6,500 nt of DNA, taken from NCBI GenBank assembly GCA_022425565.1, contig JAKMFG010000074.1, positions 1 to 6,500 on the forward strand, given 5' to 3'. Below the pieces are notes generated by a model. That model ran no database searches. It saw only the letters and a list, made by a program, of their open reading frames with translations, and was not told the origin of the DNA. Of the stretch, positions 1 to 6,500 are shown in pieces. Both the position numbers and the translations under genes were made by a program. Within the stretch, counting starts at the first letter, position 1. Each line of letters starts with the position of its first letter. Source of the stretch: Alphaproteobacteria bacterium (GTDB taxonomy: Bacteria; Pseudomonadota; Alphaproteobacteria; Puniceispirillales; Puniceispirillaceae).

Positions 1-317
1 GTGTTGGAATACTCAGAATGAATCTGATTTCCTTTCAAGTTTACTTTCAATGCAAGAAATGGAACCAGACTGTAGGGGCGAGAGAAATACGAGACTTCCG
101 AGGTGCATTACAAGGCCGAGCAGCCAAAGGACTTTTCATAACTACTAGCAATTTTTCTAAGCAAGCAGTGGACGAAGCCACCAGAGATGGCGCGATACCA
201 ATTGATCTAATTGATGGCGAAAGGCTCACCGAGCTACTTAAAGAGTACAGACTGGGTGTTTCAGTGGAACAAATTGAAGCTGTAAACGTGAAAACGACAT
301 GGTTTCAATCGCTCTAG
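1..317 (+). CDS. Mrr-type restriction endonuclease domain protein, C-terminal part (5' end outside window)
   Basis: This is the C-terminal ~104 residues of a protein that enters from the left; the first whole codon is at base 3 and no stop precedes it. The segment VYFQCKKW (Q-C-K at 48-56) matches the Q-x-K end of the catalytic (D...QxK) motif of the Mrr_cat branch of the PD-(D/E)xK nuclease fold. It is followed by the family's usual VGAREIRDFRGAL, KGLFITTSNFS and IDLIDGERLTELL blocks. Such enzymes cut DNA, often modified or foreign DNA, usually with a separate N-terminal recognition or wHTH domain, which would lie outside this window. The catalytic Asp should also lie upstream. The ATG at 18 is unlikely to be the start because it would remove the first part of the fold. 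G+C is about 43% here against about 61% in the oxoprolinase gene, which suggests horizontal acquisition. The domain assignment is firm; specificity and whether the full gene is intact are unknown. Confidence 0.85.
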   Translation, partial: VGILRMNLISFQVYFQCKKWNQTVGAREIRDFRGALQGRAAKGLFITTSNFSKQAVDEATRDGAIPIDLIDGERLTELLKEYRLGVSVEQIEAVNVKTTWFQSL

Positions 318-349
318 CGCGGAGAAAGAGAAGTCGGTGAGACAGAGTT

Positions 350-973
350 TTATGCCCGCCGCAAGGTTGCGGTGAAGATGGCAAGCCCGATCAGTACTGC
401 ACCGCTGCCACGCTGAAGCCATGCCATCCGGTCTGGCCTTGCAACCTTGTTGCGCAGCGTTGCTGCCAGAAGCGCATAGGCAAGCGCATTCACACCGCCA
501 AGGCCGACAAATGTGACGATCATAACGGTGAATTGCGGGATGAATGGCGTTGCCGGATCGATGAATTGTGGCACAAACGCAACGAAGAAGCCGATGGATT
601 TCGGGTTGAGAAGCGTGACAATCGCGCTGTCGCGGAAGGCGGTGCCTTTCGACTTTCCGGCGACGTCTGCCAGCTCGGCCGATGCGGTGCCGGCCGACCG
701 GATCATCCGCCATCCCATCCAGGCAAGATAGGCCGCCCCAGCCCATTTCAATATGGTGAACAGGCTCGCCGAGGCTGTCAGGACCACGCCAAGCCCCAGC
801 AATGTCGCGCTCATCGCCAGCAGATCGCCAAGGATCACCCCACCGACCACCGCCAGCGCAACGCTGCGACCCTGCGCCAGTGCATAAGACACCACAAGCA
901 GGATGGTAGGCCCGGGCGTGGCCAGGAGGATCACCGTCGCGATCAGGAACGGAATGAAGAGATCAAGGCTCAT
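350..973 (-). CDS. LysE/RhtB family amino-acid exporter
   Basis: A 207-residue inner-membrane protein of the usual length for the LysE/RhtB superfamily, whose members export amino acids or derivatives (lysine, homoserine, threonine, others) using the proton gradient. The diagnostic ATPGPT block lies at residues 18-23 at the end of the first hydrophobic helix. A glycine-rich second helix (about 38-62, GGVILGD), a third (66-90, KWAGAAYLAWMGWRM), the conserved LLNPKSIGFFVAFVPQFI block (121-138) and two further C-terminal helices (about 146-170 and 186-203) follow. No signal peptide is expected, since the first helix serves as the membrane anchor. No clear Shine-Dalgarno sequence precedes the ATG, but it begins at the expected family N-terminus. 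The gene is convergent with the nuclease gene (32 bases between stops, no hairpin-plus-T terminator seen) and divergent from the oxoprolinase gene. Substrate cannot be read from sequence; export of glutamate-related compounds would be speculation from context. Confidence 0.9.
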   Translation of the reverse strand: MSLDLFIPFLIATVILLATPGPTILLVVSYALAQGRSVALAVVGGVILGDLLAMSATLLGLGVVLTASASLFTILKWAGAAYLAWMGWRMIRSAGTASAELADVAGKSKGTAFRDSAIVTLLNPKSIGFFVAFVPQFIDPATPFIPQFTVMIVTFVGLGGVNALAYALLAATLRNKVARPDRMAWLQRGSGAVLIGLAIFTATLRRA

Positions 974-1014
974 GAATGCTTGGGCAAGTGTTCAGACAAA
1001 CTCAGGACAGAATC

Positions 1015-1037
1015 TTCATTGACAATTTGTCGATAAA
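1015..1037. promoter_or_regulatory. Candidate operator palindrome in the divergent spacer
   Basis: An 11-base core, GACAATTTGTC (1021-1031), is a perfect inverted repeat around a central T. Extending outward, 9 of 11 pairs match over 1015-1037; the mismatched pairs are 1017/1035 and 1020/1032. It sits almost midway between the exporter start (973) and the oxoprolinase start (1086). The size and symmetry suit a dimeric helix-turn-helix repressor or activator. Three more GACA words on the same strand (995, 1006, 1069) may be chance or extra half-sites. TAAAAT hexamers at 1034-1039 and 1058-1063 could be -10 elements, but neither has a convincing -35 at the right distance. The regulator that binds is unknown; the winged-helix protein encoded at 4702 is one candidate. 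Confidence 0.4.
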
Positions 1038-1085
1038 ATATCAGCGTTCAATCTGTTTAAAATTCAACGACAGAGATTTTCTAGC

Positions 1086-4000
1086 ATGGACGAAGCAGGC
1101 GTGAAACTGGCGGGGTGGCAGTTCTGGATCGATCGTGGCGGCACATTCACCGACATTGTAGGTCGGGCGCCAGATGGCGAGCTGCATACGCACAAACTGC
1201 TGTCGGAAAATCCCGAAGCCTATGAGGACGCTGCCCTGCAGGGCATTCGTGACCTGCTTGGCGTCGGCGACAACGAGCCGATCCCCGAAGCCGGGATTGA
1301 CGCGGTCAAGATGGGTACGACCGTCGCCACCAACGCGCTGCTGGAGCGCAAGGGCGACCGGACGCTTCTTGTCGTCACCGAGGGTTTCCGCGACCAGCTT
1401 CGCATCGCCTATCAGGCCCGGCCGCGGCTGTTCGACCGCGAGATCATCCTTCCTGAGATGCTGTATGAGCGTGTCGAGGAAGTCAGCGAACGCGTTGATG
1501 CGAAGAACGAGGTTCTGGTTCCGCTTGATCTTGATGGGCTTCATCCGCGGCTTCAGGCGGCGTTTGATGACGGCATCCGTTCCATCGCCATTGTTCTGAT
1601 GCATGGCTACAGGGTGCCGGACCATGAGGTGAGGATTGCGCAGCTGGCACGCGAGATCGGCTTTACCCAGGTCTCGACCAGTCATGAGACGAGCCCGATG
1701 ATCAAATTTGTCGGGCGTGGAGACACCACCGTCGCGGACGCTTACCTTTCGCCGATCCTGCGCCGCTATATCGACCGTATCGCCGCCACGCTTGGCGGGG
1801 TGAACCTGCAATTCATGCAGTCGAATGGCGGTCTCAAGGGGGCCAGTCTGTTTCAGGGAAAGGATGCCATCCTGTCGGGTCCGGCAGGTGGCATTGTCGG
1901 TGCGGTGCGCACAGCTGGACAGGCCGGTTTCGACAAGGTGATCACCTTTGATATGGGCGGCACCTCGACTGATGTCGCACATTACGAGAACAGCTACGAG
2001 CGTGTGTTCGAAACCGTTGTCGCCGGCGTGCGCATGCAGGCGCCGATGCTGCTGATTCATACGGTTGCGGCCGGTGGTGGCTCTCTGTGCCAGTTTGACG
2101 GGGCGCGTTTTCGGGTCGGTCCCGAAAGCGCCGGGGCCAATCCCGGGCCGGCCTGTTACCGGCGTGGTGGCCCGCTGGCGGTAACCGACTGCAATGTCAT
2201 GCTCGGCAAGCTGCAGCCGGAATTTTTCCCGCCAGTCTTCGGCCCGAACCAGGACGAGCCGCTGGATTCAGATGCGGTGCCTGCGCGCTTTACCGAAATG
2301 GCCGCCGAGGTCGAATCATCGACTGGCATTTCCCGCTCGCCGGAAGAGCTTGCCGACGGGTATCTGCGCATTGCTGTCGAGAACATGGCCAACGCCATCA
2401 AGAAAATCTCTGTCCAGCGTGGCTATGATGTGACCGACTATGCGCTGCAGTGCTTTGGCGGTGCCGGCGGTCAGCATGCCTGCCTGATCGCCGATGTGCT
2501 GGGCATGAACACGGTGCTGGTACACCCGTTTGCAGGCGTTCTGTCTGCCTATGGCATGGGGCTTGCCGATGTGCGCGCGCTGCGCGAACGCACCACCGAA
2601 GCACCGCTTTCGGATGATCTGGTGCCGCGTCTGGTGGCCGAACTCGACGAGTTGGCCGCCGTTGCCGAGGCCGAGGTCAAGGCGCAGGGAATCGGCGATG
2701 ACCGGATGGAGACCCGGCGCTATGTCCATCTTCGCTATGATGGCTCGGACACCGCGCTCGAGGTGCCCTATGGCCCGGTGGAAGAGATGGTCGAGGCCTA
2801 TCAGAAAGCCTACCGCTCGCGCTTTGGTTTCATCATGCCCGGCAAGGGCGTGATTGCCGCCACTATCTCGGTCGAGGCCATTGGCCTGACCTTTGATGTC
2901 GAGGCAGCAACGCATATTGCGGCAAGCGATTCTTTCACGCCCTTGGCCACGGTCGACGCCTATATGGGCGGTGAGCCTGTGACCGCGCCGGTTTACCGAC
3001 GGGAATCCATCCCCGCAGGCGGCACGGTCGACGGGCCCGCCCTGATCATCGAGGCAACGGCGACCACAATCGTCGAGCCCGGCTGGCAGGCCGAGATGAC
3101 CGAAATCGGCAATCTGGTTCTGCGCCGCGTTGTGGCACGAAAAGAGCTTATGGCCATCGGCACGAACTGTGACCCAGTGATGCTCGAGGTGTTCAACAAC
3201 CTGTTCATGTCGATCGCCGAGCAGATGGGCTACACTCTCCAGAACACGGCGCTATCGGTGAATGTGAAAGAACGTCTGGACTTTTCCTGCGCCATCTTTG
3301 ATTCGACAGGCTCCCTGATTGCCAATGCACCGCATATGCCGGTGCATCTTGGCTCGATGGGTGAATCCGTCCGTGCGGTGATCCGTGATAATGAGGGTGA
3401 AATCAGCCCAGGTGATGCCTATGCGCTGAACAACCCCTATAATGGCGGTACGCATCTTCCCGACATCACTGTGATCACGCCCGTTTTCGACGAGGGCGAA
3501 ATCCTTTTCTTTGTCGCTTGCCGGGGGCACCATCCTGATGTCGGTGGCAAGACGCCGGGGTCCGCTCCGCCGGATTCCGCGCATATCGACGAGGAAGGCG
3601 TGCTGATCGACAACTTCAAACTTGTCGACCGCGGCATCTATCGCGAGGCCGAGATGATGGAGGTGCTTCGCGGTGCCATCCATCCGGCACGCAATCCGGA
3701 ACAGAACATTGCAGATCTGCGGGCACAGCTTGCCGCCAACGAAAAGGGCTTGCAGGAACTTCACAAGATGGTGCGGCAGTTCGGGCTGGAAACGGTTCTC
3801 GCCTATATGGGCCATGTTCAGGACAATGCCGAGGAATCGGTTCGCCGGGTTATCGATGTGCTGACTGACGGCAGCTTCGCCTATCCGATGGATAACGGCC
3901 AGCAGGTCCGTGTGAAGGTTTCGATCGATAGAGAGGCGCGCTCTGCGGTGGTGGATTTCACCGGTACCAGCGGCCAGGGTGCCAATAACTTCAACGCTCC

Positions 4001-4709
4001 GGCGGCAGTCTGCCGGGCGGCAGTCCTCTATGTGTTTCGTACACTTGTCGATGATGACATCCCGATGAATGAGGGGTGCCTGAAACCGGTCACCATCATC
4101 CTGCCGGACGATTGCATGCTTCAGGCGCAATATCCGGCGGCGGTGATCGCAGGTAATGTCGAAACCTCGCAGATCGTGACAGATACGCTCTACGGTGCGC
4201 TCGGTGTGATGGCGGCGGCGCAGGGCACGATGAACAACTTCATCTATGGCAACGACGTCTATCAGTATTACGAGACCCTGTGCGGCGGGTCCGGTGCCGG
4301 GCCCGACTTCGACGGCTGTGACGCGGTTCATACGCATATGACCAACAGCCGCCTGACCGATCCCGAGGTGCTGGAATGGCGCTATCCCGTCCTGCTGGAA
4401 AGTTTCGAGATTCGTGACGGGTCCGGCGGCACCGGGCGTTATCGTGGCGGTCGCGGCGTGCGCAGGCGCACGCGCTTCCTTGAGAGCATGGAAGCTGTAA
4501 TTTTGGCCAATCACCGGATCGTCCCGCCCTATGGCATGGCCGGTGGCGGCGAGGGGGCGGTTGGCCGTAACTGGGTGGAACGCAAAGACGGCAGCACCGA
4601 GGTGCTGACCGCGACAGATCTGCGACAGATGGAGCCGGGCGATGTGTTCGTGATTGAAACTCCCGGTGGCGGTGGCTTTGGTCCGGCCGAAGGCGACGGA
4701 GATGGCTGA
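1086..4709 (+). CDS. oplAH: ATP-dependent 5-oxoprolinase / hydantoinase, fused HyuA-HyuB type
   Basis: A 1207-residue cytoplasmic enzyme, the usual length for single-chain bacterial 5-oxoprolinases (EC 3.5.2.9), which hydrolyse 5-oxo-L-proline plus ATP to L-glutamate, ADP and phosphate. The HyuA half (about 10-685) shows IDRGGTFTD (15-23), [15 protein letters not shown] (76-90), [17 protein letters not shown] (101-117), SGPAGG (264-269), the ASKHA-type phosphate loop [10 protein letters not shown] (288-297) and GANPGPACY (350-358). The HyuB half (about 692-1200) shows [21 protein letters not shown] (695-715), [12 protein letters not shown] (783-794), [19 protein letters not shown] (813-831) and the C-terminal PGGGGFGP (1193-1200). 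The LLERKG and QARPRLFD blocks resemble true oxoprolinases more than split N-methylhydantoinases or acetone carboxylases, but the lactam or hydantoin specificity is inferred. The ATG at 1086 has only a weak AGAG upstream; it is chosen because [13 protein letters not shown] begins just inside, as in homologues. The stop overlaps the next gene by 8 bases, so the two are probably translationally coupled. Confidence 0.92.
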   Translation: MDEAGVKLAGWQFWIDRGGTFTDIVGRAPDGELHTHKLLSENPEAYEDAALQGIRDLLGVGDNEPIPEAGIDAVKMGTTVATNALLERKGDRTLLVVTEGFRDQLRIAYQARPRLFDREIILPEMLYERVEEVSERVDAKNEVLVPLDLDGLHPRLQAAFDDGIRSIAIVLMHGYRVPDHEVRIAQLAREIGFTQVSTSHETSPMIKFVGRGDTTVADAYLSPILRRYIDRIAATLGGVNLQFMQSNGGLKGASLFQGKDAILSGPAGGIVGAVRTAGQAGFDKVITFDMGGTSTDVAHYENSYERVFETVVAGVRMQAPMLLIHTVAAGGGSLCQFDGARFRVGPESAGANPGPACYRRGGPLAVTDCNVMLGKLQPEFFPPVFGPNQDEPLDSDAVPARFTEMAAEVESSTGISRSPEELADGYLRIAVENMANAIKKISVQRGYDVTDYALQCFGGAGGQHACLIADVLGMNTVLVHPFAGVLSAYGMGLADVRALRERTTEAPLSDDLVPRLVAELDELAAVAEAEVKAQGIGDDRMETRRYVHLRYDGSDTALEVPYGPVEEMVEAYQKAYRSRFGFIMPGKGVIAATISVEAIGLTFDVEAATHIAASDSFTPLATVDAYMGGEPVTAPVYRRESIPAGGTVDGPALIIEATATTIVEPGWQAEMTEIGNLVLRRVVARKELMAIGTNCDPVMLEVFNNLFMSIAEQMGYTLQNTALSVNVKERLDFSCAIFDSTGSLIANAPHMPVHLGSMGESVRAVIRDNEGEISPGDAYALNNPYNGGTHLPDITVITPVFDEGEILFFVACRGHHPDVGGKTPGSAPPDSAHIDEEGVLIDNFKLVDRGIYREAEMMEVLRGAIHPARNPEQNIADLRAQLAANEKGLQELHKMVRQFGLETVLAYMGHVQDNAEESVRRVIDVLTDGSFAYPMDNGQQVRVKVSIDREARSAVVDFTGTSGQGANNFNAPAAVCRAAVLYVFRTLVDDDIPMNEGCLKPVTIILPDDCMLQAQYPAAVIAGNVETSQIVTDTLYGALGVMAAAQGTMNNFIYGNDVYQYYETLCGGSGAGPDFDGCDAVHTHMTNSRLTDPEVLEWRYPVLLESFEIRDGSGGTGRYRGGRGVRRRTRFLESMEAVILANHRIVPPYGMAGGGEGAVGRNWVERKDGSTEVLTATDLRQMEPGDVFVIETPGGGGFGPAEGDGDG

Positions 4710-5223
4710 TCGTATCGTATCTTCAGCTCATCTTGTTTCGGACAATGCGGCTGAACTGAGCGAGGTCGAATACGGCCTGATCGTCGCCAGCAACGCTTTT
4801 GGCCTCTGGGCTGTGCGGGGAACGGCGGCGGCGGCAGCCGACTTTCCGGGGATTGCCGATCTTGGCGTGATCGACGTGATGTGCCTACATTCGGTGAACC
4901 ACCGGGAACGCGCCAAGAAACTGGCCGATATCTGCTTTAAGCTGAATATCGAGGACACGCATATCGTGAATTATGCGCTGAAGAAGTTGGTCAAGGCAGG
5001 GCTTGTCACCAGCCAGAAACAGGGCAAGGAAGTGTTTTACGAGACAAGCGATACCGGCAAGGCGGTGATTCAGCGTTACCGGGACATTCGTGAGGCCTGC
5101 CTTGTCGATGCCTTTTCTGCGCTTGGCGAGGTGGATGCCGACAGCCTTGGCGAGTTGGCACGCCAGCTTCGCGCACTGTCGGGCCTCTACGGCCAGGCCG
5201 CAAGAAGCGCCACCAACCTGTAA
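4702..5223 (+). CDS. MarR-like winged-helix DNA-binding protein (COG5631-type), probable local regulator
   Basis: A 173-residue protein resembling the winged-helix group annotated as predicted MarR-family transcription regulators (COG5631). An N-terminal helical part ([21 protein letters not shown], 19-39) precedes the wHTH at about 63-119: [20 protein letters not shown], then the likely recognition helix [19 protein letters not shown] (84-102) and a wing, [19 protein letters not shown]-terminal helix (about 120-165) probably dimerises. The ATG at 4702 is preferred: AAGG at 4690-4693 lies 8 bases upstream, and it gives the expected N-terminus. A TTG at 4654 in the same frame would add 16 residues that merely shadow the oxoprolinase C-terminus. 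It starts inside the oxoprolinase stop region (8-base overlap), which implies one operon and a role in controlling that enzyme or sensing its substrate or product. Ligand and target site are not visible in the sequence. Confidence 0.82.
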   Translation: MADRIVSSAHLVSDNAAELSEVEYGLIVASNAFGLWAVRGTAAAAADFPGIADLGVIDVMCLHSVNHRERAKKLADICFKLNIEDTHIVNYALKKLVKAGLVTSQKQGKEVFYETSDTGKAVIQRYRDIREACLVDAFSALGEVDADSLGELARQLRALSGLYGQAARSATNL

Positions 5224-5255
5224 CACGCCGCGCAGCGGTGAATGGAGTTTGAATC

Positions 5256-6260
5256 ATGCCTGGGACAATCCCGAAACTGATGAACGCTGTCTGGTATGAG
5301 GCGAATGGTGATGCGGCGGATGTGCTCGTCCATGGCGAGATGCCCGTGCCGCAACCGGCGGCTGGCGAAGTTCTGGTGCGCGTTGGCGCGTCGGGGGTGA
5401 ATCCGTCTGATGTCAAGGCCCGCGCTGGTTCGCGCCCGATGGGATTTGACCGCATCATCCCGCACAGCGACGGTGCTGGCACGGTCGAGGCGGTCGGTAA
5501 AGGGGTTGATCCGGGCCTGAAGGGCAAGCGGATCTATCTCCGTAACGGACAGTGGCAGCGTGCTAACGGCACAGCGGCGCAATATATCTCGCTTGATGCC
5601 GGGCTGGTTCATCCGCTTCCTGACAATGTGAGTTTCGAGACGGGTGCGGCACTTGGAATTCCGGCGCTGACGGCAGCCTATGCCGTTCTCAAGGACGGGC
5701 CGGTGGATGGCGAGACCGTCCTGATCCATGGGGCAGGCGGCACCGTTGCAAGGCTTGCCGTTCAGATCGCAGTTGATGCAGGCGCGCGTGTGATTGCCAC
5801 AACCGGTGACATGGCCAAGTCCGGTGCCATTACCGCGCTCGGGGCCGAAGCAGTTCTGGATTATCGCGACCCGGACCTCGTGGCGACTGTGGCGGAGGTT
5901 GCGGGTGCTGGTGGTGTAGGCCGAATCATCGATGCCGAGGTTGGAGCGAACCTTGCCACAAGCATCGGAATTCTGCGGCCCAAAGGTGTCCTTGTCGGTT
6001 ATGGGTCGGTGTTGCGTCCCGTCACCGAACTTCCCTTTCTGCAAATGATGTTCAAGAACCTCACCCTGTCGTCCATCCTTGTCTATCTGGTCAGCGATGA
6101 TGAGGCCGCAGCCTATGCCGATGTGGTGAATGACATGCTGGAGCGCGGTGTGCTGGAAGTTCCTGTTGCGCGGGTCTTTCCGCTGGCCGAGACGGCAGCA
6201 GCGCATCGTATGGTCGAGGGTGAGACACGGCACGGCGCGGTCATCGTCAAGACTGCCTGA
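5256..6260 (+). CDS. Zinc-free quinone oxidoreductase-like enzyme (MDR superfamily)
   Basis: A 334-residue cytoplasmic protein of the medium-chain dehydrogenase/reductase superfamily, quinone-reductase branch, typically using NADPH to reduce quinones or activated double bonds. The GroES-like N-terminal domain (about 9-120) contains GEVLVRVGASGVNPSDVKAR (37-56) and HSDGAGTVEAVGKGV (70-84). It lacks the zinc-ligand cysteine cluster of the alcohol dehydrogenase branch. The Rossmann part contains ALGIPALTAAYAVL (132-145) and the loop LIHGAGGTVARLAVQIA (156-172), followed by GARVIATTGD (176-185). Where most relatives have GAAGGVG, this loop reads GAGGTVA, so the last glycine is alanine, a variation also seen in some NADP-binding members. 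GGAG at 5244-5247, 8 bases before the ATG at 5256, supports this start over the ATG at 5280. A 32-base gap separates it from the winged-helix gene, so co-transcription is likely. The natural substrate is unknown; no direct link to oxoproline breakdown is established. Confidence 0.88.
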   Translation: MPGTIPKLMNAVWYEANGDAADVLVHGEMPVPQPAAGEVLVRVGASGVNPSDVKARAGSRPMGFDRIIPHSDGAGTVEAVGKGVDPGLKGKRIYLRNGQWQRANGTAAQYISLDAGLVHPLPDNVSFETGAALGIPALTAAYAVLKDGPVDGETVLIHGAGGTVARLAVQIAVDAGARVIATTGDMAKSGAITALGAEAVLDYRDPDLVATVAEVAGAGGVGRIIDAEVGANLATSIGILRPKGVLVGYGSVLRPVTELPFLQMMFKNLTLSSILVYLVSDDEAAAYADVVNDMLERGVLEVPVARVFPLAETAAAHRMVEGETRHGAVIVKTA

Positions 6261-6287
6261 CATCAGCGTTGCCACCGCTTGTATAAT
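6257..6287 (+). promoter_or_regulatory. Candidate sigma-70-type promoter for homoserine dehydrogenase
   Basis: A perfect TATAAT lies at 6282-6287, with CTGACA (5 of 6 to consensus) at 6257-6262. The spacer is 19 bases, longer than the ideal 17. The -35 hexamer overlaps the stop codon of the upstream reductase gene. Transcription would begin near 6294, leaving a leader of about 48 bases before the ATG at 6342. In such G+C-rich DNA a perfect -10 hexamer in an 81-base intergenic gap is notable, but the long spacer keeps this tentative. Confidence 0.4.
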
Positions 6288-6341
6288 AGCCCTGCAACCG
6301 TTACATCTGTTCGACGAATTCAAGCCAAGAGATAGATTTCC

Positions 6342-6500
6342 ATGCCGTCTGACAAACCCCAGAAATCGGCCGCCCCGTTGAGGGTCGGAATTGCCGGCCT
6401 CGGCGTCGTGGGCGGTGAAGTCGCCCGCCAGATCAGCCATCATGGCGACACGCTTGGCGCCGTCGCCGACCGTGACTTTCGGATCACCGTGGTCAGTGCC
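6342..6500 (+). CDS. hom: Homoserine dehydrogenase, N-terminal 53 residues (3' end outside window)
   Basis: Translation from the ATG at 6342 stays open to the right edge for 53 codons. After a short polar N-terminus it reads LRVGIAGLGVVGGEVARQI (residues 13-31), the first strand and GxGxVG dinucleotide-binding loop of a Rossmann fold. HHGDTLGAVADRDFRITVVSA follows, the pattern seen at the start of homoserine dehydrogenases (EC 1.1.1.3). That enzyme reduces aspartate-4-semialdehyde to homoserine with NAD(P)H on the way to threonine, methionine and isoleucine. AAGAGA around 6327-6332, about 9 bases upstream, is a weak ribosome binding site. The absence of an aspartokinase domain ahead of the Rossmann fold makes it the monofunctional type. 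Only the N-terminus is visible, so another Rossmann dehydrogenase remains possible, but the fit to Hom is good. It probably forms a transcription unit separate from the oxoprolinase genes. Confidence 0.82.
   Translation, partial: MPSDKPQKSAAPLRVGIAGLGVVGGEVARQISHHGDTLGAVADRDFRITVVSA

Noticed and set aside
318..349. Bidirectional terminator between the convergent nuclease and exporter genes
   Set aside because: The 32 bases contain no inverted repeat with a T-run in either direction.
1019..1024. Perfect TTGACA as a -35 element for the oxoprolinase gene
   Set aside because: The bases 16-18 positions downstream (around 1041-1048) do not resemble a -10 hexamer, and the TAAAAT words lie at spacings of 9 and 33 bases. 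The hexamer is better explained as part of the palindrome.
533..1036. Plus-strand open frame (167 codons) opposite the exporter gene
   Set aside because: Low-complexity Arg/His/Gln-rich translation; the minus strand encodes an unmistakable LysE-family membrane protein.
1041..2060. Minus-strand open frame (339 codons) opposite the HyuA half and the divergent spacer
   Set aside because: Shadow frame; no motif, and it covers the highly conserved RGGTFTD and [14 protein letters not shown] coding sequence on the other strand.
3252..4514. Long minus-strand open frame (420 codons) opposite the HyuB half
   Set aside because: Antisense shadow of a conserved coding region; the composition is unlike a real protein and no family is recognisable.
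5226..5240. Possible terminator hairpin after the winged-helix gene
   Set aside because: A 6-pair stem (one G-T pair) with a 3-base loop is present, but no T-run follows and a ribosome binding site begins just downstream, so it is not an intrinsic terminator. It may be only a small mRNA hairpin.
5187..6443. Long minus-strand open frame (418 codons) opposite the quinone-reductase gene
   Set aside because: Its translation is rich in His, Arg, Cys and Asn without recognisable motifs, which is typical of the reverse strand of a G+C-rich gene. The plus strand has clear family motifs and a ribosome binding site.

Overview
The window looks like chromosomal DNA from an alphaproteobacterium. The main evidence is a G/C-rich third-codon style (about 61% G+C by hand count over 1321-1620) and the family relationships of the proteins. 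This assignment is an inference from style, not from a marker gene. No RNA gene, CRISPR array, insertion sequence or origin was seen, and no gap between genes exceeds about 115 bases.

Layout. (1) Positions 1-317 hold the 3' end of a gene for an Mrr-type restriction endonuclease domain, cut by the left edge. Its G+C is only about 43% by hand count over 1-300, so it is compositionally foreign and may be the end of a defence or mobile island. (2) A LysE/RhtB-family amino-acid exporter (350-973, minus strand) converges on it with 32 bases between the stops. (3) The 112-base divergent spacer (974-1085) carries a near-perfect palindrome, a good candidate operator. (4) Rightwards from 1086 runs a single-chain ATP-dependent 5-oxoprolinase/hydantoinase (1207 aa, HyuA and HyuB halves fused). 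An 8-base overlap joins it to a small MarR-like winged-helix protein (4702-5223). A zinc-free quinone-oxidoreductase-like enzyme follows (5256-6260). (5) The start of homoserine dehydrogenase (6342 onward) runs off the right edge and has a plausible promoter of its own.

How it may work together: the oxoprolinase would open 5-oxo-L-proline (or a related lactam or hydantoin) to L-glutamate at the cost of ATP. The overlapping winged-helix gene is the obvious candidate regulator, and the palindrome upstream is a candidate site for it or for an unlinked regulator. The divergent exporter could relieve amino-acid excess under the same control. The reductase is co-directional with a good ribosome binding site, but its link to oxoproline metabolism is unproven. 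Homoserine dehydrogenase is probably a separate housekeeping unit. I see no convincing undescribed system here. The points most worth checking are the composition break at the left edge, the divergent palindrome and the oxoprolinase-regulator coupling.
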